Positions 44,088 to 52,527 of a stretch of DNA of 64,000 nucleotides are shown one piece after another. The translations under genes were made by a program, and so were the position numbers. The DNA is from Rheinheimera maricola (GTDB lineage Bacteria; Pseudomonadota; Gammaproteobacteria; Enterobacterales; Alteromonadaceae). Within the stretch, counting starts at the first letter, position 1. Each line of letters opens with the position of its first letter. The notes beneath the pieces are model-generated. The model did no database searches, was not told the origin of the DNA, and saw nothing but the letters and a program-made list of their open reading frames with translations. The DNA lies in the NCBI RefSeq assembly GCF_016918075.2, contig NZ_JAERPS020000007.1:1-64000 (forward strand), in the 5' to 3' direction.

Positions 44088-45194
44088 ATGTTAAATTCTG
44101 TTTGGCGGCGCATTGTAATTAAAGTTGGCAGTGCGCTGATCTCTCCCGAAGCCAAAGGTTGCTCTACCCGCTATTTACTAGCGATTGGCCGTTTTATCAG
44201 TGAATGCCGCCAACAAGGTACAGAAGTGGTACTTGTTTCCTCTGGTAGTGTGGCTGCGGGCCGTTCGGCCATTGCCTTTGCCCATCAACCTTTACCCATC
44301 AATATTAAGCAGGCGATGGCAGCTGTCGGTCAAACGCAAATGATGGCTACCTGGAGTAACCTGTTTGATTTTCGTTGTGCGCAAATTTTACTGACACATG
44401 ATGATTTAGCCGACCGGCGCCGTTACCTGAATATCGACAACACGTTGCGTACCTTGCTGGCAAACCAGGTGCTGCCTATCGTCAACGAAAACGACAGCGT
44501 AGCTACAGCAGAGCTTAAAGTGGGTGACAACGATAATCTAGCGGCAATGGTAGCAATATTGGTTGATGCCGATGCGTTGATTATTTGCTCCGACATTGAC
44601 GGTTTATATAGCGCTAACCCCAGAACTACGCCGGATGCACGGTTTATTGCCCGGGTTGAGCAGATTGACACAGCAATATACGCTATGGCCGGAGGCAGCC
44701 ATCACACTATTGGTACTGGCGGTATGCTGACTAAAATTCAGGCGGCAGAAAAAGCCACTAAGCTGGGTGTCGATACGCTGATCATCAATGGCCAGAACGC
44801 CGCCAGTTTTGACACGCTGCTGCGTGGTGAAACGGCCGGCACTTTGTTTGTGCGCCAGCAAGATAGGCTTAGTGCGAAAAAGCACTGGCTGCTGCACAGC
44901 CTGAAAAGTCAGGGTAGTATCACGCTGGACAGCGGTGCCGTGCAGGCACTGCTGCACAAAGGCGCCTCTTTACTGGCGAAGGGCGTAACGAACGTCAGCG
45001 GTCAGTTCGATAAAGGCGACGCCATCTGGCTGTGTGATCACGGCGGTAAGCAGCTGGCCAAAGGTATTTGTCAGTACAGCGCCACCGAGTTGCAGCTAAT
45101 TAAAGGTTTACATAGTCAACAAATTGCCACTACGCTGGGTTTTTGCCCCAGTGAGGAAGTGGTGCACCGGGACGATATTGCGCTAACAAGCTAA
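44088..45194 (+). CDS. proB: Glutamate 5-kinase
   Basis: First enzyme of proline synthesis: ATP-dependent phosphorylation of glutamate. The 368 residues (E. coli ProB is 367) comprise the amino-acid kinase domain (IVIKVGSALI, VLVSSGSVAAGR, NENDSVATAELKVGDNDNLAAMVA, GTGGMLTKIQAAEKAT) and a C-terminal PUA domain (about 275-355). ATG 44088 has AAAGG 7 bp upstream and is preferred to a GTG at 44082. proA does not follow as in many bacteria; a GlpD-like gene comes next after 13 bp. Confidence 0.95.
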   Translation: MLNSVWRRIVIKVGSALISPEAKGCSTRYLLAIGRFISECRQQGTEVVLVSSGSVAAGRSAIAFAHQPLPINIKQAMAAVGQTQMMATWSNLFDFRCAQILLTHDDLADRRRYLNIDNTLRTLLANQVLPIVNENDSVATAELKVGDNDNLAAMVAILVDADALIICSDIDGLYSANPRTTPDARFIARVEQIDTAIYAMAGGSHHTIGTGGMLTKIQAAEKATKLGVDTLIINGQNAASFDTLLRGETAGTLFVRQQDRLSAKKHWLLHSLKSQGSITLDSGAVQALLHKGASLLAKGVTNVSGQFDKGDAIWLCDHGGKQLAKGICQYSATELQLIKGLHSQQIATTLGFCPSEEVVHRDDIALTS

Positions 45195-45207
45195 CGGCAG
45201 GTTGCGA

Positions 45208-46287
45208 ATGAAAATTGCGGTAATTGGTGGTGGCATTAATGGCTTAAGCAGTGCCTGGCAATTGGCGTTGGCCGGACATGATGTCAGTTTATTTGAGCGC
45301 GACAGCTTGATGCAGGCTACCAGTGCTGCCTCATCAAAATTATTGCATGGCGGCTTGCGTTATTTGGAGCAGGGCGAGTTTCGTCTGGTACGCGAAGCAT
45401 TGCAAGAACGGCGCTGGTGGCTGAAAAAAGCGCCGCAACTTACGCGGCGGTTACCCATCTTATATCCTTTCTATAACGATTCACGCCGCGCCCGCTGGCA
45501 GTTAAAAATAGGCTTGTGGTTGTACGATGCGTTTGCCGGGCGTAAAGGTATTGGCCGTCATCGCTGGCTAACGGCCGCGCAAGCGCTGCGTTGCTCTTCG
45601 CATTTAAATAGCGAGGGCCTACGCGGTGCTTATCTATTTTTTGACGGCCAGATGGATGACCAAAAACTGGGGCTGTGGATGGCGCTGCAGTGTCGTAAGG
45701 CGGGGGTGCAGTTGTTTGAACACAGCCCGGTGCAGCAAGTCAGCGCAGACGCCAAAGTGTTGCTGGCAGAAGGCTGGCAACAGTTTGATCGGGTGGTAAA
45801 TGTGGCCGGGCCCTGGAGCCAACAATTACTTAAGCAGTCTGGCTTACCGCAGCAGCCATTGGATTTAGTGCGTGGTAGCCATTTATTGCTGCCGCCAATC
45901 AGCCGTTACGGCCATATGTTGGAAGTGCCTGGCGAGGCACGCATTGTCTTTGTGCTGCCTTATCAGGGCTCAACCTTATTAGGTACCACTGAGGTGCGCC
46001 AGCAATTGGCTGAGCCGATTCAGTGCTCAGCGGCAGAACGGGATTATCTGCTTGGCGTGTATAACCATTATTTTCAGCCTGCGGCGGGCAAAGACACTGT
46101 ACTAGCCGATTTTGCTGGCGTGCGGCCTTTACTGGGCGGCAGCGCGAATGCCAGCAAAGCCAGTCGCGAATATCAGCTGACCTGGCAAGGCCAGCTGCTT
46201 ACAGTATCCGGCGGTAAGTGGACCACAGCGCGGGCCTTGGGACAAAGTGTTGCGGCGCAGATTAGCCAATCAGTAACGAAAGGCTAA
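45208..46287 (+). CDS. Short GlpD-like FAD-dependent oxidoreductase
   Basis: A 359-residue flavoprotein. The N-terminal FAD-binding motif is KIAVIGGGINGLSSAWQLALAGHDVSLFERD; SSKLLHGGLRYLEQGEFRLVREALQERRW and VRGSHLLLPP...FVLPYQGSTLLGTTEV match glycerol-3-phosphate dehydrogenases. It ends at SGGKWTTARALGQSVA, where full GlpD (about 500 residues) continues into a C-terminal helical domain, so that domain is absent. The substrate may be glycerol-3-phosphate or another alpha-hydroxy compound. It follows proB by 13 bp, probably co-transcribed. Confidence 0.82.
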   Translation: MKIAVIGGGINGLSSAWQLALAGHDVSLFERDSLMQATSAASSKLLHGGLRYLEQGEFRLVREALQERRWWLKKAPQLTRRLPILYPFYNDSRRARWQLKIGLWLYDAFAGRKGIGRHRWLTAAQALRCSSHLNSEGLRGAYLFFDGQMDDQKLGLWMALQCRKAGVQLFEHSPVQQVSADAKVLLAEGWQQFDRVVNVAGPWSQQLLKQSGLPQQPLDLVRGSHLLLPPISRYGHMLEVPGEARIVFVLPYQGSTLLGTTEVRQQLAEPIQCSAAERDYLLGVYNHYFQPAAGKDTVLADFAGVRPLLGGSANASKASREYQLTWQGQLLTVSGGKWTTARALGQSVAAQISQSVTKG

Positions 46288-46323
46288 ATCTGCAGCAGGA
46301 TAAAATTAGCATGTCAGTGCATG

Positions 46324-47688
46324 CTACAAAGTAATAGCCAGAATTTTTGAGCGCCGTTGATAGTTATACAGCTGCTTTTTCTGCGCCGGTAAATCATCGA
46401 CGGTCAGCAGTTCAAAGCCTTGCTCTAAAAACCAGTGAATACTGCGGGTAGTCAAGGCAAACAGCTTGCTGTACTTGTGTTGCCGTGCCTGTTGGATCAC
46501 CGCTTTAAGTAAAATGCTGCCACGGTCAGCATCACGGTAGTCCGGATGCACAGCGAGGCAGGCAAATTCGCCAACATTATCATCCGGAAACGGATACAAG
46601 GCGGCGCAACCAATCACCAGGCCGTCGCGTTCAATTAAAGTGAACTGGCTAATTTCCATTTCCAGTTGTTCACGCGAGCGGCGTACCAGCAGGCCTTGCT
46701 GCTCCAGTGGCCGGATCAAATCCAGAATACCGCCGATATCAGAAATGGTTGCCTGGCGCAGTTTTTCGGCCGACTCGGTAACTATTTGCGTACCTATACC
46801 ATCACGAGAAAACAGCTCTTGCAGTAAGGCGCCATCTTCGTCATAGCTGACTAAGTGGCAACGCGGAACGCCAGCGCGACAGGCGGTGATGGCGGCATGT
46901 AAAAACGCCTGGGTGCCGGGGCAGGCATCGGGTTGTTGCTCCAGCTGCAGCATAATTTTTTCGGCGGCATTGGGCATAAGCTCGGCAATTATGTCGCCAT
47001 TTTCGCCGATAATTCCGCCAATTTCACTAAAGCCTATCATCTTGTCAGCCTTTAGTTTTACCGCCACCTGAGTGGCAATATCTTCGGCGGTTAAATTAAA
47101 GCTTTCACCGGTTACTGAGGCAGCTATCGGCCCCATCAGCACTATACCGTTGTTATCCAACTGGCGACGAATACCGGCAGCATCAATACGGCGCACGCGG
47201 CCGCTATGATGATAATCGATGCCCTCGTCCACACCCAGTGGCTGGGCAATCACAAAATTGCCGCTAACCACGTTAATTTGCGCGCCCTGCATCGGCGTAT
47301 TGCTTAAACTCATCGACAAACGTGCGGTGATATCCAACTGCAGCGCACCGGCCACCTGCTTAATTAATTTGAACGAGTCATCATCGGTTACCCGCACGCG
47401 GTTATGGTAGGTGGGTTCCAGCCCGGCTTGTTGCAGCGCGGCATTAATTTGCGGCCTGGCGCCATACACCAGTACTACTTTGATACCCAGGCTGTTGAGC
47501 AGGGCAACATCATTAATAATGCTGCGAAAGCCACTTTGGCTAATCGCTTCGCCACCCAGCATCACCACAAAGGTTTTGCCGCGGTGTGCATTAACATAAG
47601 GTGCTGATTGGCGAAAACCGGAAACAAGTTCAGTAGTGCGCACGGGTAGTGGGCTTCCTTCTAATAAGACCATAGCTATATAGGACAT
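46324..47688 (-). CDS. argA: N-acetylglutamate synthase (amino-acid N-acetyltransferase)
   Basis: First enzyme of arginine synthesis: acetyl-CoA plus glutamate to N-acetylglutamate. The 454 residues carry an inactive-kinase-like AAK domain ([39 protein letters not shown]), which binds arginine for feedback, and a C-terminal GNAT domain ([54 protein letters not shown]). E. coli ArgA is 443 residues. Start could be 47688 or 47673; neither has a clear ribosome site. An ARG-box-like palindrome lies 90 bp upstream. Confidence 0.95.
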   Translation of the reverse strand: MSYIAMVLLEGSPLPVRTTELVSGFRQSAPYVNAHRGKTFVVMLGGEAISQSGFRSIINDVALLNSLGIKVVLVYGARPQINAALQQAGLEPTYHNRVRVTDDDSFKLIKQVAGALQLDITARLSMSLSNTPMQGAQINVVSGNFVIAQPLGVDEGIDYHHSGRVRRIDAAGIRRQLDNNGIVLMGPIAASVTGESFNLTAEDIATQVAVKLKADKMIGFSEIGGIIGENGDIIAELMPNAAEKIMLQLEQQPDACPGTQAFLHAAITACRAGVPRCHLVSYDEDGALLQELFSRDGIGTQIVTESAEKLRQATISDIGGILDLIRPLEQQGLLVRRSREQLEMEISQFTLIERDGLVIGCAALYPFPDDNVGEFACLAVHPDYRDADRGSILLKAVIQQARQHKYSKLFALTTRSIHWFLEQGFELLTVDDLPAQKKQLYNYQRRSKILAITL

Positions 47689-47749
47689 AAAGATGGCAGC
47701 TGGATGACAAAAATGCCAATTTAAGCTATGCCAAAGCCGGCATTTTAGG

Positions 47750-47777
47750 ATAAAAGTGGTTTTATATCCACTTTTAT
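47750..47777. promoter_or_regulatory. Inverted repeat upstream of argA
   Basis: ATAAAAGTGG / CCACTTTTAT, a perfect 10-bp inverted repeat with an 8-nt TTTTATAT loop. It is next to the ARG-box-like palindrome in the argA upstream region. Role unknown: operator or hairpin. Confidence 0.35.
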
Positions 47778-47791
47778 AGAATATTTATTCT
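47778..47791. promoter_or_regulatory. ARG-box-like palindrome upstream of argA
   Basis: AGAATATTTATTCT is a palindrome with GAAT and ATTC arms and four A/T bases between, as in the ArgR consensus TGAAT-W4-ATTCA except for the outer base pair. It lies 90 bp before the argA start. Only one box is evident; ArgR usually uses two. Confidence 0.45.
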
Positions 47792-47905
47792 TTGTCGTGA
47801 TTGGCGGCTGCTGGTTGCTTGAGTTGGCGCGGCCGACTACCTATTGTAAAGCAGTTACATTACACTAACACTAGCTACGTCAAGGTAGCCGGGCAGGAAC
47901 AGCAG

Positions 47906-48478
47906 ATGAATCAGCTCCGTACGCAACAGCACCACAGCAAAAAAATTAAAGCGCCAGGCCGGCCCTGGTTTGCGTTAGCCTTTCTTGGTTTGTTTATGTT
48001 GGCAGGAGTGGCTGGCGGTATTGCTTTTTTTAGCGACGGCCAAATTGTAGCTGGCCTGGTGTTTAGCAGTATGTTTTGTGGCATATCCGGCTTGATGATG
48101 TATCTGTTGTTGCATGGTCATGACAAAACGTTGGCAGAGCAGGCTATGTTGCTGGGCCAGGCCCCAGTCGCTGGTATCGCTAGCAATAATAAAACCGGCT
48201 ACCAGGCCATGCTCGGGATGGGGGCGATATTTTTTGTCATTGGTGTACCTATTAGTTATATGCCGCGCTCCCAGCCGCCGGTTATGCCATCACCGCCGGT
48301 GCCGTTAAACGGATTACCGCCGCTGGTGCCTGACACATTTTGCCAGCCACGACCGTACATAGCGGCACCCAGAGCGATCTTGCCGGCCGGTACACCACGG
48401 TTTAACAAATACTGCACCGCTTCGAGCGCACTAAAGCCGCTGATGGGCGAGTTTGGTGACGGATACAGGCCGGTTTGA
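47906..48478 (+). pseudogene. Membrane protein gene fused into antisense chitinase DNA
   Basis: The frame begins at ATG 47906 with AGGA 8 bp upstream and encodes two clear membrane helices (RPWFALAFLGLFMLAGVAGGIAFF, VAGLVFSSMFCGISGLMMYLLL) and a third (GYQAMLGMGAIFFVIGVPISYM). From about 48259 on, the codons are the antisense of the chitinase gene (PRSQPPVMPSPPVPLNGL...), so the natural 3' end is probably lost and the last 70 residues are accidental. It is not recognised as a known family. It may still be expressed as a chimaera. Confidence 0.65.
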
Positions 48479-49716
48479 TGGCCTAATACGCCATTCCAGG
48501 CTCCGTAGTAGTCGTAGGTCATCAGGTTGATGTAATCCATGTACGGTGCGGCATCTTCCCAGTCCACTACACTGAGTTTCTCCACACCGCCCGACATCGC
48601 TGCCGCCAGCTCGTATTCGCGACCGGTTTCCACTTCAAGTGCATCCAGCGCAGCGCGCAGTTCCTGCACTAACGTGGCAAAACCGGCGCCATCCTGCGGA
48701 CTACCCAATTCTGGTGTGGCACCGCCGCCGCCCGGGAATTCCCAGTCGATATCGATACCATCGAAGAAATCATAGGTGCGGATAAAGTCGATAATAGAAT
48801 CAATAAACACCGCCCGTGCGGCGGGGTTTACGCCAACCTGATATAGCGGATCAGACAAGGTCCAGCCGCCGACAGAGGGCAGAATTTTGATATGCGGATG
48901 CGCTTGTTTCAGCCGGTACAGCTCGGCAAAAATTCCGCGGATGGGCTGATCCCACACATCGCCCGGATAGCCTTTTTCCAGCGCAGCGAATTTATCATGT
49001 ACCACGACTGAGTAATCCGGCTTTCCAGCACACTGGCTGTTAAGTGCGGCATAACCTTGCGGGTTGGCGGCTTGTAATGACGGGTTGTCGCCACACAGCG
49101 GGATAAAACCATAGTAAATATGGGTCAGGTTTTGCGCTGGTATGTCGGCGGCGTGAAAGGCGCGGCCATAAATGCCCCATTCAACAAAATAAGCGCCGAC
49201 TTTTTTGCCTGTGCTGTTGTTATAAGCGACGTTATTTTGCTTTAACGGATGCGGCCAGGCTGTCATGTCTAAATCGGTCCAGGGGTCGAAGCTGCCATCG
49301 CCGCCGTCGCCACCATCACCACCATCTCTGCCGCCAGTGCCGCTGATGTTCACAGTGGTAACACCACTTAGCGCACATTCTTCCGTGCTGCCGCTGACCT
49401 GACATAAGCTGACTTGCAGCTGATAGCTGCCTGGCTGGTTAAACGTCAGGCTGGTGCTGCCGGTTTGTGCATTCTGGCCATTTGGTGTCAGCGCACCCTC
49501 AAAGACAACGCTGTCATTTTTATGTAAATACCACTTGTTGCCGTTGCTGCCCCACCACATATCCCAACTGACAGGTACCTGTACGCTGCCGTTCTGTAGT
49601 TGATAATCTGCCGGCATCCAGCTGAGCACAGGTGCGTTCGGTGTAGCGGCCTGAATATTAGCCGCCAGTAATAGCAATGATATGCCACTACAGCTTTTAA
49701 CTGTTTGTTTAAACAT
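48256..49716 (-). pseudogene. GH18 chitinase (ChiA-type), truncated at the 3' end
   Basis: An exported 486-residue product. Signal peptide to AANIQAA; a ChiA N-terminal fibronectin-like domain (25-125, PNAPVLSWMPADYQLQNGSVQVPVSWDMWWGSNGNKW); a GGDGGDGGDG linker; and a GH18 barrel with SVGGWTLSD and the catalytic DGIDIDWE, acid Glu326. It ends at GGWERGI-stop, just where ChiA enzymes continue WE-x-G-V-x-D-Y into the last barrel strands and a C-terminal chitin-binding domain. The missing last strand suggests loss of activity. ATG 49716 has GGAGGAAGTT upstream. The truncation point coincides with the membrane protein junction near 48259. Confidence 0.8.
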
Positions 49717-50079
49717 AACTTCCTCCAATGGTGTCGCTTATTTTTTTTCTTTTTATTCAGGAAGCGTTGCTTGAAACAGCTGTTTAGCAACGCATTGTTT
49801 TGCACATTTTATCCGTTGCCTGCCTGACGCTACTGCTCCGTGTCGTTTAGAAAATGAGCGGTTTTGACTATGGCAAAAATGACAGCGTTGTCAAAAAAAT
49901 GAAGTAAGATTTCGATGATATTTTTATGATGAGTAATTAACTGGCTGAATTAACTGTAAAAATATAAAACCTAACCTGTCAGGAAATCTTACACATTATC
50001 GGGCCAAAAATACGGTTTTCGGGAAGGTTGTAAATGGATGCCACAGTGCTGTAATCATCAGCTGTGGCATCTTACTGGT
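49717..50079. other. 363-bp region upstream of the chitinase
   Basis: AT-rich and without a gene. It holds an 8-bp inverted repeat GCGTTGCT / AGCAACGC (49764-49793) in the presumed chitinase leader, the LacI-type palindrome at 49878-49893, and a GATGCCACAG / CTGTGGCATC inverted repeat (50037-50071) beyond the end of the YjfC-like gene, which could be its weak terminator but lacks a T-run. Confidence 0.5.
49878..49893. promoter_or_regulatory. LacI-type operator, probable NagR-like site
   Basis: AATGACAGCGTTGTCA contains TGACA-RCGY-TGTCA, a palindrome centred on CG as in LacI-family operators. From memory it resembles the NagR motif reported for chitin and N-acetylglucosamine genes in Shewanella. 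It lies 162 bp upstream of the chitinase start. Confidence 0.5.
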
Positions 50080-51228
50080 TTAATCGAGGATAATATGCGG
50101 GATAAATCTTGAGCTGTCTTTGGTGATCAGGCTGTTGTCTTCGCGGATACAAATACCGGCGGCGCTGTCGCCAACCACCCAGCTGCCAATCAGCGTATAG
50201 TTATCGCCAAACTTTGGCAGCGGGGCCAGTTGCTGACGAATATAGCCACTGTCGTTATAGGGGCCGTCTTGCTGTAATGCTAAGCCATCCGCGGTAAGTA
50301 ACTGAATATTGGCGCCTTCGCGCGATAACAGCGGCTTACGCAGCCAGCCGTTCTGCAGTGCGCTACCATCATCAAAAAACGCCGGTAGCAGGTTGGGGTG
50401 GCCCTGATACTTTTGCCACAGCAGCGGCAATATGCCTTTGTTCGACAGCAGGCATTTCCACAACGGTTCGATAAACTGCGTTTGGCTGGTTAAAATGGTG
50501 CCGGCAAACTCTTCCTGCAGCATAAACTCCCACGGATAAAGCTTAAACAAGCCTTGGATTGAGAAGCCGTCTAAATCGACCAGCTGGCCGTCGATATCAC
50601 CCAGTTGCTCCAACTGAATATAGCGACAGTTCAAGCCAGCCTGCAGTGCGATGTCCATCAGGTAATCTACTGTGCCTTTATCTTCAATACTTTCGGTCAC
50701 GCTGGCAAAGTAAAACGGCTGTGGCAGATTAAGCTCGCCAAAGGCTTGCTGCAGTTTGTCTTGCAGTGAATTGAACTGATCTGCACCCTGTGGCAGCTCG
50801 CCGCGCATTAACTGATCTTCTAGCCAAACCCACTGAAAAAAGCCGGTTTCGTACAAAGAGGTGGGCGTGTCGTAGTTTAGTTCTAACAGCTTGGCCGGGG
50901 CGCTGCCGTTATAGCTAAAATCCATCCTGCCGTACAAATGCGGCTCTTTCGCCCGCCAACTGGCCACTACCGCATCCCAGAACTGTGGGGGTATTGCCAG
51001 TTGCTGCAATTTTTGCTCGTCGCTAACAATATCGTCTACTAAGTCCAGCGCCATCTGGTGCAGCTCTTCAGTGGGCGCTTCCAAATCCTGCTCTATCTGC
51101 TGCAAGCTGAATTGATAATAGGCCGTTTCATCCCAATAGGGCTCGCCGTCAAAGGTATGAAAATTAAAGCCGACACTTTCGGCAAAAGCTTTCCAGCCGG
51201 GCCTGGGATTGCTGTTAACGCGTTTCAT
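50080..51228 (-). CDS. Glutathionylspermidine synthase-like ATP-grasp protein (YjfC/YgiC type)
   Basis: A 382-residue ATP-grasp protein resembling the synthetase half of glutathionylspermidine synthetase (RPGWKAFAESVGFNFHTFDGEPYWDETAYYQF..., ELNYDTPTSLYETGFFQWVWLEDQL, FKLYPWEFMLQEEFAG, GSWVVGDSAAGICIRED). It lacks the amidase domain, like E. coli YgiC and YjfC, whose peptide-ligase activity is predicted but whose substrates are not settled. It is the last gene of a DUF350-DUF1190-synthetase operon and starts 6 bp after the upstream stop. Confidence 0.9.
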   Translation of the reverse strand: MKRVNSNPRPGWKAFAESVGFNFHTFDGEPYWDETAYYQFSLQQIEQDLEAPTEELHQMALDLVDDIVSDEQKLQQLAIPPQFWDAVVASWRAKEPHLYGRMDFSYNGSAPAKLLELNYDTPTSLYETGFFQWVWLEDQLMRGELPQGADQFNSLQDKLQQAFGELNLPQPFYFASVTESIEDKGTVDYLMDIALQAGLNCRYIQLEQLGDIDGQLVDLDGFSIQGLFKLYPWEFMLQEEFAGTILTSQTQFIEPLWKCLLSNKGILPLLWQKYQGHPNLLPAFFDDGSALQNGWLRKPLLSREGANIQLLTADGLALQQDGPYNDSGYIRQQLAPLPKFGDNYTLIGSWVVGDSAAGICIREDNSLITKDSSRFIPHIILD

Positions 51229-51234
51229 AATAAC

Positions 51235-51882
51235 TTAACCACCTAAGCTACTGCTGCTGCGTTTGGCTGCCTGAGCACCAAAACCGCCACGGCGTGCCAT
51301 AGTGGCCGGTTTGGGCTGTACCGCTGAAGGCTTAATACTGGTCGCGCCGGGCTGTGTTGCTACCGCTGTGTTAGTGGCGGTGCGAAACGTGCTGCGGTCA
51401 TCGCGGGATTTATACAATGGCTGATTGGCTACCGGCGAACGGTTAGCTGCAGTTGGCTGCTGTTGCGCTGCACCGGCCATGCCGCCGCGGTTTAACATCT
51501 GGCCGGCCATAAAGCCCATCATCATCGGCATAAAAAAGCCGCTGCTTTGTTGGCTTTGCGGTTGGCTTTGTTCGCCGCCGTTTGCAGCTACAGTATTGTT
51601 TGCCGCTAATACCGGTGCGGTTTCACACTGGCCGCTACCAAAGTCGGTTTCACATTCTTGTTTGCTGGCATAGCGCGGGGCTACCTGTGGGTGCAAGGCT
51701 GCAGCCTCGGCAAAAGCCGCTTTACATTCTGCCGGCGGGTTGTAATAAGCGGCGCATTCGTCCGGCGAATTGAATACCTGTACTTCTACCGGTTTTTCAC
51801 CACAACCGGCCAATATCATGCTGGCTGCGGGTACCATCATAATCAGGCGCGCAGTTTTGCTGCGCTTAAACGTTTTGCTCAT
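51235..51882 (-). CDS. DUF1190 lipoprotein (YgiB/YjfM-like)
   Basis: A 215-residue lipoprotein (lipobox LAGCGE). The conserved part has paired cysteines (SPDECAAYYNPPAECKAAFAEA, SKQECETDFGSGQCE), as in YgiB, followed by a Gln/Ala/Gly-rich tail with MPMMMGFMAGQMLNRGG. Partnership with a YgiC/YjfC synthetase is conserved across Enterobacteria and marine gammaproteobacteria; function of the pair is unknown. It begins 10 bp after the DUF350 stop. Confidence 0.9.
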   Translation of the reverse strand: MSKTFKRSKTARLIMMVPAASMILAGCGEKPVEVQVFNSPDECAAYYNPPAECKAAFAEAAALHPQVAPRYASKQECETDFGSGQCETAPVLAANNTVAANGGEQSQPQSQQSSGFFMPMMMGFMAGQMLNRGGMAGAAQQQPTAANRSPVANQPLYKSRDDRSTFRTATNTAVATQPGATSIKPSAVQPKPATMARRGGFGAQAAKRSSSSLGG

Positions 51883-51892
51883 ACGGTACTCC

Positions 51893-52306
51893 TTAATAGC
51901 TCATACAGGCGGCGTTTAACATGCCGACAGTAACTGAACAGGCGGCGGAAAAAATGCCGGCGGCCAATTCACCCTGAGTAATACGTTGCGGTAGCTGCTT
52001 TAGTGCGGCGCTGCTGATAATAAACGTTAGCACCTGCACCATTAAAGCCACGCCGCCCCAGATGGCACAATCTAGCAGCGACATTGAATGGGTGATAGCG
52101 CTGGCCAATGGCCAGGCAAAACCGATAATGGCACCGGCAAAAGCAACAGCTGCAGCGGAATTGTTGGCGCGTATTAAACCAAACTCGTCATGGGGTGTAA
52201 CCCAGGTGTACAGCCGAACGAAAACTAGCAAAAGAATAATGGCTAGAGCGAAATATGCCGCGAAGGCCGGTAAGCCGGCTAGTGAAGTTAACGCAGTATC
52301 TAACAT
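51893..52306 (-). CDS. DUF350 membrane protein (YjfL-like)
   Basis: A 137-residue inner-membrane protein with four membrane helices (LPAFAAYFALAIILLLVFVRLYTWV, AVAFAGAIIGFAWPLASAI, LLDCAIWGGVALMVQVLTFIIS, ELAAGIFSAACSVTVGMLNAA) and the loop HDEFGLIRANNSAAAVAFAGA, typical of DUF350/YjfL. It opens the operon continued by the DUF1190 lipoprotein and the ATP-grasp gene, matching yjfL-yjfM-yjfC in E. coli. Confidence 0.9.
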   Translation of the reverse strand: MLDTALTSLAGLPAFAAYFALAIILLLVFVRLYTWVTPHDEFGLIRANNSAAAVAFAGAIIGFAWPLASAITHSMSLLDCAIWGGVALMVQVLTFIISSAALKQLPQRITQGELAAGIFSAACSVTVGMLNAACMSY

Positions 52307-52527
52307 GGTAAGTCCTGTAGTTGAAACATCTGGCGCCGATCGTGCGCAAAAACAGCGCGCAGTTCAAGTTAAATCGGCCAGAGCTTGGCGGTTATTTATC
52401 GCAGATTGCGCTGCGCTTAACCGTTAAGCGCTGGACAGCAGTGATCTGCGCTCTACACTGGCGAAGTATTACTTTGTTTAACCGCAACTATAACAACAAA
52501 AAAGTTTGACCTAACCAGGAACCTAAG

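Noticed and set aside
49295..49335. Possible tandem DNA repeat of GCCGCC/ACCACC units
   Set aside because: It encodes the GGDGGDGGDG linker of the chitinase; ordinary linker, no further copies.
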